In this document: positions 36,201 through 50,400 of the stretch, one piece after another
Numbering within the stretch: the first letter of the stretch is position 1
Layout: each line of letters begins with the position of its first letter
Source of the DNA: Beaufortia kweichowensis
Taxonomy: Eukaryota; Chordata; Actinopteri; Cypriniformes; Gastromyzontidae
Assembly: GCA_019155185.1 (NCBI GenBank)
Contig: CM032805.1
Coordinates: forward strand, 1,136,031 to 1,200,030
Direction of reading: 5' to 3'
Length of the DNA: 64,000 nucleotides
Notes under the pieces: generated by a model
Told to the model about the DNA's origin: nothing
The model's database searches: none
Seen by the model: only the letters and a program-made list of their open reading frames with translations
Program-made: the position numbers and the translations under genes

Positions 36201-39200
36201 GTGTGTAGTGTGAGTGTGGTGTGGTGTGACTTTAGGTGTGGTGTAGTGTGTGGTGTGACTTTAGAGTGTGGTGTGAGTGGTGTGGTGTGGTGTGACTTTA
36301 GAGTGTGGTGTGTGTGGTGTGACTTTTGACTTTGTGTGGTGTAGTGTGGGTGTGAGTTTGGTGTGGTGTGACTGTAGAGTGTGTGTGGTGTGACTTTAAA
36401 TTGTGAGTGTGGTAGTGTGGTGTGACTTTAAGAGTGTGTGTGTGTGGTGTGACTTTAGGTGTGAGTGTGGTGTGAGTGTGACTTTTGTGAGTGTAGTGTG
36501 GTGTGAGTGTGTGTGGTGTGGTGTGACTTTAGAGTGTGGTGTGGTGTGACTTGACTTTAGTGTGGTGTGAGTGTGAGTTTGACTTTAAGTGTGGAGTATA
36601 GTGTGGTGTGACTTTAGAGTGTAAGTGTGACTGTGTGAGTGTGGTGTGGTGTGACTTTAGAGTGTGTGTGGTGTGGTGTGTAGTGTGACTTTAAAATTGT
36701 GGTGTGGTGTGTGGTGTGTGTGTGTGTGGTGTGACTTTAAGTGTAGTGTGTGTGGTGTAGTGTGTGTGGTGTGACTTTAAAATTGTGTGGTGTGGTGTAG
36801 TGTGGTGTGACTTTAGGTGTGGTGTGTGTGGTGTGAGTGTGACTTTAAGTGTGGTGTGGTGTGGTGTAGTGTGACTTTAGGTTGTAGTGTGGTGTGGTGT
36901 GAGTGTAGGTATAGTGTGGTGTGGTGTGACTTTAGTGTGAGTGTGGTGTGGTGTGGTGTGGTGTGACTTTAGGTGTGTGGTGTAGTATGGTGTGTGTGAC
37001 TTTGGTGTGGTGTGAGTGTAGTGTAGTGTGGTGTGGTGTGGTGTGGTGTGGTGTGGATGTGTATGGTGTGTGTGGTGTGACTTTAGAGTGTGTAGTGTGG
37101 TGTGGTGTGACTTTAGGTGTGGTGTGGTGTGGTGTGGTGTGAGTGTGGTGTGGTGTGGTGTGACTTGTGACTTTAGAGTGTGGTGTGGTGTGGTGTGACT
37201 TTAGGTGTAGTGTGGTGTGGTGTGGTGTGGTGTGACTTTAAGAGTGGTGTGGTGTGTGGTGTGGTGTGACTTTAGGTAGTGTGGTGTGGTGTGACTTGTA
37301 GGTGTGACTTTAGGTGTGTGTGGTGTGTGTGGTGTGGTGTGACTTTAGTGTGGTGTAGTGTGGTGTGGTGTGACTTTAGGTGTGGTGTAGTGTGTGTGAC
37401 TTTAGGTGTGGTGTGGTGGTGTGACTTTAGAGTGTGGTGTGGTGTGGTGTGACTTTAGGTGTGTGTAGTGTGGTGGTGTGACTTTAGGTGTGGTGTGGTG
37501 TGGTGTGGTGTGACTTTAGGTGTGTAGTGTGAGTGTGGGTGTGACTTGTGGTGTGGTGTGGTGTGGTGTGACTTTAGAGTGTAGTGTGGTGTGTGTGGTG
37601 TGACTTTGATTGTAGTGTGTGTGGTGTGACTTTGTGTGTGGTGTGGTGTGGTGTGACTTTAGAGTGTGTGTGTGTAGAGTGTGGTGTGACTTTAGTGTGA
37701 CTTGTAGAGTGTGAGTGTAGTGACTAGTGTGACTTTATGAGTGTAGTGTGTAATGGTGTGGTGTGGTGTGGTGTGGTGTGACTTTAAGGTGTGGTGTAGT
37801 GTAGTGTGGTGTGACTTTAAAGTGTGGTGTGGTGTAGTGTGTGTGACTTTGACTTTAGGTGTGGTGTGGTGTGGTGTGACTTTAAAATTGTGGTGTGGTG
37901 TGGTGTAAATTGTGTGGTGTGTGTGTGTGACTTTAGGTGTATGAGTGTGGTAACTTGTGGTGTGTGTGTGACTGTGGTGTGACTTTAGAGTGTGGTGTGG
38001 TGTGTGTGGTGTGACTTTAGAGTGTAGGTGTGGTGTGTGTGGTGTGACTTTAGGTGTAGTGTGTGGTGTGGTGTGGTGTGACTTTAGGTGTGGTGTGGTG
38101 TGGTGTGGTGTGTGACTTTAGAGTGTGGTGTGGTGTGAGTGTGACTTTAGAGTAGGTGTGAGTGTGGTGTTTTAGACTTGTGTGGTGTGTGTAGTAGTGT
38201 GACTTTAAAGTGTGGTGTGGTGTGGTGGTGTGACTTTAGAGTGTGGTGTAGTGTGGTGTGGTGTGGTGTGACTTTAAAGTGTGGTGTGGTGTGGTGTGAC
38301 TTTAAAGTGTGGTGTGGTGTGACTTTAATTGTGTGTGTGTGGTTTGACTTTAAGTATGAGTGTGGTGTGGTGTGACTTTAGAGTGTGGTGTGTGGTGTGA
38401 GTGTAGGTGTGACTTTAGAGTGTAGTGTGGTGTGTGTTAGTGACTTTAGGTGTGAGTGTGGTGTTGTGAGTGTGACTATTTAGAGTGAGTGTGAGTGTGG
38501 TGTGACTTTAGGTGTGTGTGGTGTAGTGTGACTTTAGAAATTGTGTAGTGTGGTGTAAGTGTGACTTTAAGGTGTAGTGTGGTGTGGTGTGGTGTGACTT
38601 TAGGAGTGTGGTGTGGTGTGGTGTGGTGTGACTGAGTTAGTGTGGAGTGTGGTGTGACTTTGTGTAGTGTGGTGAGTGTGACTTTAGGTGTGGTGTGGTG
38701 TGAGTGTGACTTTAAGGTGTGGTGTGTGGTGTGGTGTGACTTTGGTGAAGTGTGGTGTGGTGTGTGTGACTTTGACTTGTATGGGTGTGTATGTGGTGTG
38801 GTGTGGTGTGACTTTTATGAGTGTGGTGTGGTGTGGTGTGTGTAAAAGTATGACTTTAAGTGTGTAATTGTGTGTGGTGTGGTGTGACTTTAGTGTAGTG
38901 TAATGGTGTGGTGTGGTGTGAGTGTGACTTTAGAGTGTGGTGTGGTGTGTGTGGTGTGACTTTAAGGTGTGGTGTGGTGTGGTGTGACTTTAGAGTGTGG
39001 TGTAGTGTGTGTAGTGACTTGTAGGTGTGGTGTGTGTGACTTGTAAGTGTGTGGTGTAGTGTGAGTGTGACTTTAGAGTGTAATTGTGAGTTTAGAGTGT
39101 GTGTGTGGTGTGTGGTGTGGTGTGACTTTAGTAAGTGTAAGTATGGTGTGGTGTGGTGTGACTTGAGGTGTAGTGTAGGTGTGACTTTGAGTGTGAATGT

Positions 39201-42200
39201 GGTGTGGTGTGACTTTAGAGTGTGGTGTGGTGTGTGTGGTGTGACTTTAAGGTGTGGTGTGGTGTGGTGTGGTGTGACTTTAGGTGTGGTGTGGTGTGGT
39301 GTGACTGTGACTTGTGGTGTGTGTAGTGTGGTGTGAGTGTGACTTTAAATTGTAGTGTGTGTGTGTGTGTGGTGTGACTTTAGTGGTGTGGTGTGGTGTG
39401 GTGTGACTATGTGGTGTGGTGTGGTGTGGTGTGTGTGTGTAGGTATGGTGTGGTGTGACTTTGGTGTGGTGTGTGAGTGTGGTGTGACTTTAAGAGTGTA
39501 GTGTAGTGTGCTTGACTTTAGGTGTGGTGTGGTGTGGTGTGACTTTAGAGTGTGGTGTGGTGTGAGTGTGACTTTAGGTGTGGTGTGGTGTGGTGGTGAC
39601 TTTAGGTGTGGTGTGGTGTGGTGTGGGTGTGACTTTAGTGTGGTGTGGTGTGTGTGTGGTGTGGTGTGGTGTGGTGTGACTTTGGTGTAGGTGTGGTGTG
39701 GTGTGGTGTGACTTTAGAATTGTAATTGGTGGTGTGGTGTGACTTTAGAATTGTAGTGTGGTGTGGTGTGACTTTAGGTGTGGTGTGGTGTGGTGTGGTG
39801 TGGTGTGACTTTAGAGTATGGTATGGTAGTGTGACTTTAAGAGTGTGAGTGTGGTGTGGTGTGACTTTAAATTGTGGTGTGGTGTAGTGTGTGTGTTGGG
39901 TGACTGTGGTGTTGTGTGGTGTGACTTTAAGTGTAGTGTGGTGTGGTGTGAGTGTGACTTTAGAGTGTGGTGTGGTGTGGTGTGCTTGACTTTAAGTGTA
40001 GTGTGGTGTGTGTGTGTGGTGTGACTTTAGTGTTGACTTTAATTAGTGTAGTGTGGTGTGGTGTGGTGTGACTTTAGAGTGTGTGTGGTGTGGTGTGAGT
40101 GTGAGGTGTGACTTTAAATGAGGTGTGTGTGGTGTGGTGTGGTTGTGACTTGAGTGTAGTGTGGTGTGGTGTGGTGTGGTGTGTGTGTGGTGTGACTTTA
40201 AGATTGTGGTGTGGTGTGGTGTGACTTTAGGTGTAGTGTGGTGAAGTGTGACTTTAAAGTGTGGTGTGGTGTGGTATGACTTTAAGTTTGTGGTGTGAGG
40301 TTTAAAATGTGTAGGTGAGTGTGACTTTAAGTGTGGTGTGTGTGTGTGGTGTGACTTTGAGTGTGTGTGTGGTGTGGTGTGACTTTAGACTTGTAGTGAG
40401 TGTGGTGAGTGTGACTTTAGTGTGGTGTGAGTGTGACTTTAGAGTGTAGTGTGGTGTAGTGTGGTGTGGTGTGACTTTAGGTGTGGTGTGGTGTGAGTGT
40501 GACTTTAGAGTGTGGTGTGGTGTGGTGTGACTTTAGGTGTGGTGTAGTGTGGTTGTGTGGTGAGTGTGGTGTTTAAGTGTGTGGTGTGGTGTGTGGTGAC
40601 TTTAGAGTGTGGTGTGGTGTGGTGTGACTTTAGAGTGTGGTGTGGTGTGGTGTGGTGTGACTTTAGAGTGTGGTGTGGTGTGGTGTGACTTTGGTGTGGT
40701 GTGGTGTGGTGTGGTGTGACTTTGGTGTGGTGTGGTGTGGTGTGACTTTGGAGTGTAGTGTGGTGTGGTGTGGTGTGACTTTAGGTGTGGTGTGGTGTGG
40801 TGTGGTGTGACTTTGACTTTAGGTGTGGTGTGGTGTGGTGTGACTTTAGGTGTGTGGTGTGGTGTGGTGTGGTGTAGTGTGACTTTGGTGGTGTGAGTGT
40901 GGTGTGGTGTGACTTTAGGTGTGGTGTGAGTGTGACTTTAGGTGTGGTGTGGTGTGGTGTGGTGTGACTGTAGTGTGGTGTGGTGTGGTGTGACTTTAGG
41001 TGTGGTGTGGTGTGGTGTTGGTGTGACTTTAGTGTGGTGTGGTGTGGTGTGGTGTGACTTTAGGTGTGGTGTGGTGTGTGTGGTGTGACTTGTGGTGTGG
41101 TGTGGTGTAGTGTGAGTGTAGTGTGTAGTGTGAGTGTGACTTTGACTTTAGTGTGGTGTGGTGTAGGTGTAGTGTGGTGTGACTTTAGTGTGTAAGTGTG
41201 GTGTGGTGTGGTGTGGTGTGACTTTAGAGTGTGGTGTGTGGTGTGGTGTGACTTTAGGTGGTGTGAGTGTGGTGTGTGACTTTAGGTGTGGTGTGGTGTG
41301 GTGTGGTGTGACTTTGTGTGTGGTGTGGTGTGGTGTGACTTTAGTAATTGTGGTGTGGTGTGACTTTAGTGTAGTGTGAGTGTGACTTTGTAGTGTGGGT
41401 GTGACTTTAGGTGTGGTGTGGTGTGGTGTGTTGACTTTAGGTGTGGTGTGGTGTGGTGTGGTGACTTTAGAGTGTGGTGTGGTGTGTGACTTTGACTTGG
41501 TGTGAGTGTGGGTGTGACTTTAGGTGTGTGTGTAGTGTGGTGTGACTTTAGAGTGTGGTGTGGTGTGGTGTGGTGTGGTGTGACTTTAGTATGGTGTAGT
41601 GTAGTGTGAGTGTGTGACTTGTAGGTGTGGTGTGGTGTGGTGTGGTGTGACTTTAAGGTGTAGTGTGGTGTGTGGTGTGGTGTGACTTTAGAGTGTGGTG
41701 TGGTGTAGTGTGGTGTGGTTTGACTTTAGGTGTAGTGTGGTGTGGTGTGGTGTGACTTTGGTGTGGTGTGGTGTGGTGTGACTTTAGTGTGGTGTGTGGT
41801 GTGGTGTGACTTTAGGTAAGTGTGGTGTGGTGTGACTTTAAAATTGTAGAGTGTGGTGTGGTGTAAGTGTGACTGTAGTAAGTGAGTGTAGTGTGTGTGT
41901 GGACTGGTGTGAGTGTAGGTGTGACTTTAGTGTGTGTAGTGTGTGTGTGTAAGTGTGTGTGGTGTGACTTTAGGTGTGGTGTAGTGTGGTGTGACTTTTA
42001 ATGTGTGGTGTGGTGTGTGTGTGCTTGAGTTTGGTGTAGTGTAGTGTGACTTTAGTGTGTAGTGTGGTGTGGTGTAAACTTGACTTAGAGTATGAGTGTG
42101 GTGTGGTGTGACTTTAAATTGTAGTGTGGTATGTGTACTGACTTGTGTAGGTGGTATGTGTGACTGACTTTAGAGTGTAGTGTGGTGTGAATGAGTGTGA

Positions 42201-43229
42201 CTTTAAATTGTATAGGTGAGTGTAACTTGTGGTGTTGTGTGTGGTGTGACTTTAGTGTGAGTGTGGTATGGTGTGACTTTAGAGTGTAGTGTAGTGTGGT
42301 GTGGTATGACTTTAGACTGTAGTGTGGTGTGGTGTGGTGTGGTGTGACTTTAGAGTGTAGTGGTGAGTGTGACTTTAAAAGTGTGGTGTGGTGTGGTGTG
42401 GTAGTAGTGTGAGTGTGACTTGACTTTGTAGTGTGGTGTGGTGTGAGTGTGACTTTAGAGTGTGGTGTAGTGTGGTGTAGTGTGACTTTAAGTGTAGTAG
42501 TGTAGTATGAGTGTGACTTTAAATTGTAATGGTGTGGTGTGGTGTGAGTGTGACTTTTGAGGTGTGGTGTGGTGTGGTGTGACTTTAGAGTTGGTGTGTG
42601 TAGTGTGACTTTGGTGAAGTGTAGGTGTGACTTTAGTGTAGTGTGAGTGTGACTTTAGAGTGTGTGGTGTGGTGTGAGTGTGACTTTAAGTGTAGTGTGG
42701 TGTGTGTGACTTTAGAGTGTGGTGGTGTGTAGTGTGGTGTGGTGTGACTTTGGTGTGGTGTGTAGTGTGGTGTGACTTTAGTGTAGTGTGTGAGTGTGAC
42801 TTTAAATTGTGGTGTAAGTGTAGTGTGGTGTGACTTTAGGTGTGGTGTAGTGTGGTGTGGTGTAGTGTGGTGTGACTTTAGAGTATGAGTGTAGTAAGTG
42901 TGACTTTAAATTGTAGTGTGGTGTGGTGTGGTGTGACTTTAGTGTGAGTGTGGTGTAGTGTGGTGTGACTTTAAATTGTGGTGTAGGTGTGGTGTAGTGT
43001 ATGGAGTGTGACTTTAAGGTGTAGTGTGGTGTGTGTAGTGTGACTTTAGGTGTGGTGTGGTGTGAGTGTGACTTTAGTGAAGTGTGAGTGTAGGTGTGGT
43101 GTGACTTTAGTGTAGTGTGAGTGTGGTGTGACTTTAGTGTAGTGTGGTGGTGTGGTGTGGTGTGAGTGTGAGTGTGGTGTGTGGTGTGACTTTAAAAGTG
43201 TGGTGTGTGTGTGACTTTGACTTTAAAGT

Positions 43230-45660
43230 GTGGTGTGGTGTGGTGTGACTTTAGGTGTGGTGTGGTGTGACTTTAGAGTGTGGTGTGGTGTGGTGTGACT
43301 TTAAGGTGTGTGTGGTGTGGTGTGGTGTGGTGTGACTTTAGGTAAACTAAAGTGTGGTGTGGTGTGACTTTGACTTTAGGTGTGGTGTGGTGTGGTGTGA
43401 GTGTGACTTTAGGTGTGGTGTGTGACTTTAGGTGTGGTGTGGTGTGGTGTGACTTTAGAGTGGTGTATGGTGGTGTGGTGTGGTGTGACTTTAGTGTGGT
43501 GTGACTTTAGAGTGTGGTGTGGTAGGTGACTTTAGGTGTGACTTTAGAGTGTGGTGTGGTGTGGTGTATGTGTGACTTTAGAAGTGTAGTGTGTGGTATG
43601 GTGTGGTGTGACTTTAGAGTAGTGGTGGTGTGGTGTGTATTGTGTGGTGTGGTGTGGTGTGGTGTGGTGTTTATGGTGTGAGTGTGGTATGGTGTGGTGT
43701 GAGTGTGACTTTAGGTGTAGTGTGTGTAGTGTGACTTTAGGTGTGGTGTGGTGTGGTGTGACTGTAGTGTGACTTTAGGTGTGGTGTGGTGTGAGTGTGA
43801 CTTTAGAGTGTGTGTGGTGTGGTGTGACTGTGACTGTAGAGTGTGGTGTGGTGTGTAAAATGTGTGGTGTGACTTTAGGTGTGTGTGTGGTGTGGTGTGA
43901 CTTTAGGTGTGGTGTGGTGTGTGACTTTAAGTGTGGTGTGTGTGTGGTGTGGTGTGGTGTGACTTAAGTAGGTGTGGTGTGAGTGGTGTGGTGTGACTTT
44001 AAATTGTTAGTGGTGTGGTGTGGTGTGGTGTGACTGTGTGGGTGTGGTGTGACTTTAGTGTGGTGTGGGTGTGACTTTAAGAATTGTGGTGTGGTGTGGT
44101 GTGACTTTGTAGTGTGGTGTGGTGTGGTGTGGTGTGACTTTGTGAGTGTAGTGTGGTGTGGTGTGACTTTAGAAGGTGTGGTGTGAGTGTGACTTTGGTG
44201 TGGTGTGTGTGGTATGACTTTAGGTGTGGTGTGGTGTGGTGTGGTGTGACTTTAGAGTGTGTAGTGTGGTGTGGTGTGTGACTTTAGGTGTAGTGTGGTG
44301 TGTAGTGTAGTGTGGTGTGACTTTAGGTGTGGTGTGGTGTGGTGTGACTTTAAAGTAGTGTGGTGTGGTGTGTGTGACTTTGTGGTGTGTGGTGTGGTGT
44401 GGTGTGACTTTGGTGTGGTGAGGTGTGACTTTAGGTGTGGTGTGGTGTGGTGTGTGTGGTGTGACTTTAGGTGTGAGTGTGGTGTGGTGTGTGGTGTGAC
44501 TTTAGTGTGGTGTGGTGTGGTGTGGTGTGACTTTAGGTGTGGTGTGGTGTGGTGTGTGGTGTGACTTTTAGGTGTGGTGTGGTGTGGTGTGACTTTGGTG
44601 TGTGTGGTGTGACTTTAGGTGTGGTGTGGTGTGGTGTGAGTGTGACTTTAGGTGTGGTGTGGTGTGGTGTGGTGTGACTTTAGTGTGTGGTGTGGTGGTG
44701 TGACTTTAGGTGTGGTGTGGTGTGGTGTGGTGTGTGTGACTTTAGAGTGTGGTGTGGTGTGGTGTGGTGTGACTTTAGGTGTGGTGTGGTGTGGTGTGAC
44801 TTTAGGTGTGGTGAGTGTGGTGTAGGTGTGGTGTGGTGTGGTGTGACTTTAGGTGTGGTGTGGTGTGGTGTGGTGTGACTTTAGTGTGGTGTGGTGTGGT
44901 GTGACTTTAAGATTGTGGTGTGGTGTGGTGTGGTGTGACTTTGTGGTGTGGTGTGGTGTGACTTTAGAGTGTGGTGAGTGTGGTGTGGTGTGACTTTAAG
45001 AGTGTGGTGTGGTGTGGTGTGACTTGACTTTAGAGTGTGGTGTGGTGTGGTGTGGTGTGACTTTAGAGTGTAGTGTGGTGTGGTGTGACTTTAGGTGTGG
45101 TGTGTGTAGTGTAGTGTGTGTAGTGTGGTGTGGTGTGACTTTAGAAGTGTGGTGTGGTGTGGTGTGACTTTAGGTGTGGTGTGGTGTGACTTTAAATGGT
45201 GTGGTGTGGTGTGTGGTATGACTTTAGAGTGTGGTGTGGTGTGTGGTGTGACTTTAAAGTGTAGTGTGGTGTGGTGTGGTGTGACTTTAGGTGTGGTGTG
45301 GTGTGTGTGACTTTAGAATTGTAATTGTGGTGTGGTGTGACTTTAGGTGTAGTGTGTGTAGTGTGGTGTGACTTTAGGTGTGGTGTGAGTGTGGTTTAGG
45401 TGTGGTGTGAGTGTGGTGTGGTGTGGTGTGAGTGTGAATAGTGTGGTGTGGTGTGGTGTGGTGTGTGTGGTGTGGTGTGGTGTAGTGTGGTGTGGTGTGA
45501 CTTTAGGTGTGGTGTGGTGTGGTGTGGTGTGACTTTAGGTGTAGTGTGGTGTGGTGTGGTGTGGTGTGGTGTGGTGTGGTGTGACTTTAGAGAGTGTGTG
45601 TGGTGTGGTGTGACTTTAGGTGTGGTGTAGTGTGGTGTGGTGTGACTTTGGTGTGTGGTG
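43230..45660 (+). repeat. Near-perfect block of the array
   Basis: Regular units resume after the diverged stretch at about 41820-43200. The cleanest parts are 44570-44880 and 45480-45580. Confidence 0.6.
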
Positions 45661-45699
45661 TGGTGTGACTTTACTGGTGTGGTGTGGTGTAGTGTGACT

Positions 45700-47470
45700 T
45701 TAAAAGTGTGTGTGGTAGTGTGACTTTAGGTGTGTGGTGTGGTATGACTTTAGGTGTGTGAGTATGTGTGTGGTGTGACTTTAGGTGTAGTGTGGTGTGA
45801 GTGTGTGGTGTGACTTTAAGAGTGTAGTGTGTGTAGTGTAGGTGTGAGTGTTAGTGTGACTTTAGGTGTAGTGTGGTGTAGTGTGGTGTGACTTTAAAGT
45901 GTAGTGTGGTGTGTGTGTGGTGTGGTGTGGTGTAGTGTGTGACTTTAGAGTGTAGGTGTGTGGTGTGGTGTGACTTTAGATTGTGGTGTGGTGTGGTGTG
46001 TAAGTGTGGTGTGACTTTAGAAGTGTGGTGTGGTAAGTGTGGTGTGACTTTAGAGTGTGGTGTGAGTGTGGTGTGGTGTGTGACTTTAGTGTGTGGTGTA
46101 TGTAGTGTGACTTTAGAGTGTAGTGTGGTGTAGTGTAAGTGTGACTTTAGAGTGTAGTGTGGTGTGTGGTGTGACTTTGGTGTGAGTGTAGGTGTGGTAT
46201 GTGTGGTGTGACTTTAGAGTGTGGTATGGTGTAGTGTGTGGTGTGAGTGTGACTTTGTGACTTTAGAGTGTGTGTGTGTGAGTGTGACTTTAAAGTGTAG
46301 TGTGGTGTGACTTTGAGTGTGGTGTGGTGTGTAGTACTTTGGTGTGGTATGTGTGTATGACTTTAGAGTGTAGTGTGTGTAGTGAGTGTGACTTTAGAAT
46401 TGTGGTGTAGTGTGAGTGTGACTTTAATTGTAGTATGTGTGTAGTGTGGTGTGACTTTAAATTGTGTAGTGTGTGGTGTGACTTTAAGGTGTAGTGTGGT
46501 GTGTGTGTGACTTTAAATGTGTGTGACATGGTGTGGTGTGGTGTGACTTTAGAATTGAGTGTAGTGTAGTGTGAGTGTGACTTTAAGTGTGGTGTGGTGT
46601 GAGTGTGACTTTGAGTGTGGTGTGTGTACTTTAGAGTGTGTATGACTGTAGTGTAGTGTGGTGTGAGTTTGACTTGTAGAGTGGTAGTGTAGTGTGGTGT
46701 GACTTTAGTGTAGTGTAGAGTGTGTGGTGTGGTGTGACTTTAGAGTGTGGTGTGGTGTGAAAGTGTGACTTTAAGTAGTGTAGTGTGTGTATGAGTGTGA
46801 CTTTAGATTGTGTGTGTGGTAATTGTGGTAGTGTGACTTTAGATTGTAGTGTAGTGTAGCTTGACTTTAATTGTAGTGTAGTGTGGTGTGGTGTGGTGTG
46901 ACTTTAAGTGTAGTGTGGTGTGGTGTGTAGTGTGACTTTAAAGTGTAGTGTGGTGTAGTATGGTGTGACTTTAAGTGTGTAGTGTGGTATGAGTATGGTA
47001 TGACTTTAGAGTGTAGTGTAGTGTAGTGTGACTTTAGAGTGTAGTGTGGTGTAGTGTGACTTTAAATTGTACTGTATGTAGTGTAGTGTGTGTATGGTAT
47101 GACTTTAAATGGTGTAGTGTGTAGTATGACTTTAAAATTGTAGTGTGAGTATGGTGTGGTGTGACTTTAAGTGTGTGTAGAGTGTGTGGTGTAGTGTGAG
47201 TGTGTGACTTTAAGTAGTGTAGTGTGGTGTGAGTGTGACTTTAGAGTGTGTGTGGTGTAGTGTGACTTTAGAGTGTGAGTGTAGTGTAGTGTGACTGTAG
47301 TGTGTAGTGTGAGTGTGACTTTGACTTTATTGTGTGGTGTGGTGAGTGTGTGTTTGTGGTGTGACTTTAAAGTGTGTGAGTGTGGTATGAGTATGGTATG
47401 GTGTGACTTTGAAAGTGTGGTGTGGTGTGGTGTGTGTGACTTTAGGTGTGGAGTGTGGTGTGACTTATAG
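45700..47470 (+). repeat. Diverged block of the array
   Basis: One of the most diverged parts of the right half: TTTAAATTGTAG, GTGTAGTGTAGTG and TATGACTTTA variants recur, in the same forms seen 30-40 kb to the left. Confidence 0.6.
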
Positions 47471-50400
47471 TAGTGTGTATTGTGTGGTGTAGTGTGACTT
47501 TAGGTGTGGTGTAGTGTGTGTGGTGTGACTTTATGGTGTGGTATGGTGTGTGTGAGTGTGTGTGTGGTGTGACTTTAGAGTAGGTGTGGTGTGTGTATGG
47601 TGTGACTTTAAATTGGTGTGGTGTGGTGTAGTGTGACTTTAAGGTGTGGTGTGGTGTGGTGTGACTTTAAGATTGTGGTTAGTGTGGTGAGTGTGGTGTG
47701 GTGTGGTGTGACTTTAGAGTGTGGTGTGGTGTGGTGTGTGGTGTGACTTTAATTGTGTGGTGTGGTGTGGTGTGGTGTGACTTTGTAGTGTGGTATGGTA
47801 TGAGTGTGGTGTGACTTTAAATGTGTGTGGTGTGACTTTAGGTGTGGTGTGGTGTGGTGTGACTTTAGGTGTGGTGTGTGGTGTGGTGTGACTTTAAGTG
47901 TGGTGTGGTGTGGTGTGGTGTGACTTTAGAGTATGGTGTGGTGTGGTGTGTGACTTTAGGTGTGTGAGTGTAGTGTGGTGTGTGGTGTGACTTTAGAGTG
48001 TGGTGTATGGTGTGGTGTGACTTTAGTGTGAGTGTGGTGTAGTGTAACTTTGTGACTTTAAAATTGTGGTGTGGTGTGGTGTGACTTTAGGTGTGGTGTA
48101 GTGTAGTGTGGTGTGACTTTAAAAAGTGTGGTGTGTGTATGGTGAGTGTGACTTTAGGTGTGGTGTGTATGGTGTGGTGTGACTTGTGTGGTGTGGTGTG
48201 GTGTGACTTTGGTGTGGTGTGGTGTGTGGTGTGACTTTAGGTGTGGTGTGGTGTGGTGTGGTGTGACTTTTAAATTGTGGTGTGGTGTGTGTGTGACTAT
48301 GTGGTGTGGTGTATAGTGTGTGGTGTAGTGGTGTGGTATGACTTTAGTAGTGTGGTGTGTGGTGTGACTTTGTGGTGTGGTTTGGTGTGACTTTGTGGTG
48401 TGGTGTGGTGTGGTGTGACTTTAGGTGTAGTGTGGTGTGGGTATGGTGTGACTTTAGGTGTGTGTGGTGTGGTGTAGTGTGTGACTTTAAAATTGTAGGT
48501 GTGGTGTGGTGTGGTGTGACTTTAGGTGTGGTGTGGTGTGGTGTGGTGTGACTTTAAGGTGTAGGTGTGGTGTGGGTGTGACTTTAGGTGTGGTGTGTGT
48601 GGTGTGGTGTGACTTTGGGTGTGGTGTGGTGTGGTGTAGTGTGTACTTTGTGGTGTGGTGTATGTGTGGTGTGGTGTGGTGTGACTTTAGGTGTGGTGTG
48701 GTGTGACTTGTGGTGTGGTGTGGTGTGGTGTGTGTATGACTTTGGGAGTGTGTGTGGTGTGGTGTGACTTTAGGTGTGTGGTGTGTGTGGTGTGACTTTA
48801 AGGGTGTGGTGTGGTGTGGTGTGGTGTGACTTTAGGTGTGGTGTGGTGTGGTGTGGTGTGTGTGGTGTGAGTGTGGGGTGTGGTGTGGTGTGGTGTGACT
48901 TTATGGTGTGGTGTGGTGTGGTGTGACTTGGGGTGTGGTGTGGTGTGGTGTGGTGTGACTTTGTGTGGTTGGTAGAGTGTGGTGTGACTTTAAGGGTGTG
49001 GTGTGGTGTGGTGTGACTTTAAGGGTGTGGTGTGGTGTGGTGTGGTGTGACTTTAGGTGTGGTGTGTGGTGTGGTGTGACTTGACTTTAGGTGTGGTGTG
49101 GTGTGGTGTGACTTTAGAGTGTGGTGTAGTGTAGTGTGTGTGACTTTAAGAGTGTGTGTAGTGTGTGGGTGTGACTTTAGAGTGTGGTGTGGTGTGGTGT
49201 GACTTTAGAAGTGTGGTGTGAGTGTGGTGTGGTGTGTGGTGTGACTTTAGGTGTGTGTAGTGTGGTGTGTGTGACTTTAGAGTGTGTGTGTGGTGTGGTG
49301 TGACTTTAGGGTGTGAGTGTGGTGTGGTGTAAGTGTGACTTTAGAGTGTGGTGTGGTGTAGTGTGAGTGTGACTTTAGGTGTGGTGTGGTGTGGTGTGGT
49401 GTGACTTTAGGTAGTGTGGTGTGGTGTGGTGTGGTGTGACTTTAGAGTGTGGTGTGTGTGGTGTGACTTTAGAGTGTGGTGTGGTGTGGTGTGACTTTGT
49501 GGTGTGGTGTGGTGTGTGTGTGAGGTGGTGTGTGTGGGTGTGACTTTAGAGTGTGTGTGTGGTGTTGTGGTGTGGTGTGGTGTGACTTTAGAGTGTAGTG
49601 TAGTGTGTGGTGTGACTTTGAGTGTGACTTTAGTGTTTAGAGTGTAGTGTGGTGTGACTTTAGAGTGTGGTGTGTGTGGTGTGAGTGTGACTTTAAAGTG
49701 TGAGTGTAGTGTGGTAGAGTGTGACTGTAGTGGTGTGACTGTAGAGTGTGGTGTGTGGTGTGGTGTGACTTTAAATTGTAGTGTAGTGTGGTGTGGTGTG
49801 GTGTGACTTTAGAGTGTGGTGTGGTGTGGTGTGACTTTGAATTGTAGGTGTGGTGTGTGTGGTGTGGTGTGACTTTAGGTGTGGTGTAGTGTGGTGTGGT
49901 GTGTGACTTTTAGAGTGTGGTGTGGTGTGAGTGTGGTGTGACTTTAAGTGTGGTGTAGTGTGTGTGACTTGTGGTGTGGTGTGAGTGTGACTTTAAAATT
50001 AGTGTGTGTGACTTTGGTGTGGTGTGGTGTGAGTGTGACTTTAGAGTGTAGTGTGGTGTGGTGTGACTTTGTGAGTGTGAGTGTGGTATGGTGTGGTATG
50101 GTGTGACTTTAGGTGTGGTGTGGTGTGGTGTAGTGTGTAGTGTGACTTTAGGTGTGGTGTGGTGTGGTGTGACTTTAAAATTGTGAGTGTGGTATGAGTG
50201 TGTGTGACTTTTAAGTGTGTAGTGTGGTGTGAGTGTGACTTTAGAGTGTGGTGTAGTGTGGTGTAGTGTGTGGTGTATGAGTGTGGTGTGGTGTGGTGTG
50301 GTGTGACTTTAAATTGTGGTGTGGTGTGACTTTAGGTGTGGTGTGGTGTGACTTTAGAGTGTGGTGTAGGTGTGGTGTGGTGTGGTGTGACTTGTGACTT

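Noticed and set aside
46290..46529. A minus-strand open frame (S-H-H-T-rich) in the array
   Set aside because: It is the reverse translation of the same repeat (CACAC/AAAGTC), in a diverged block; nothing but low-complexity sequence.
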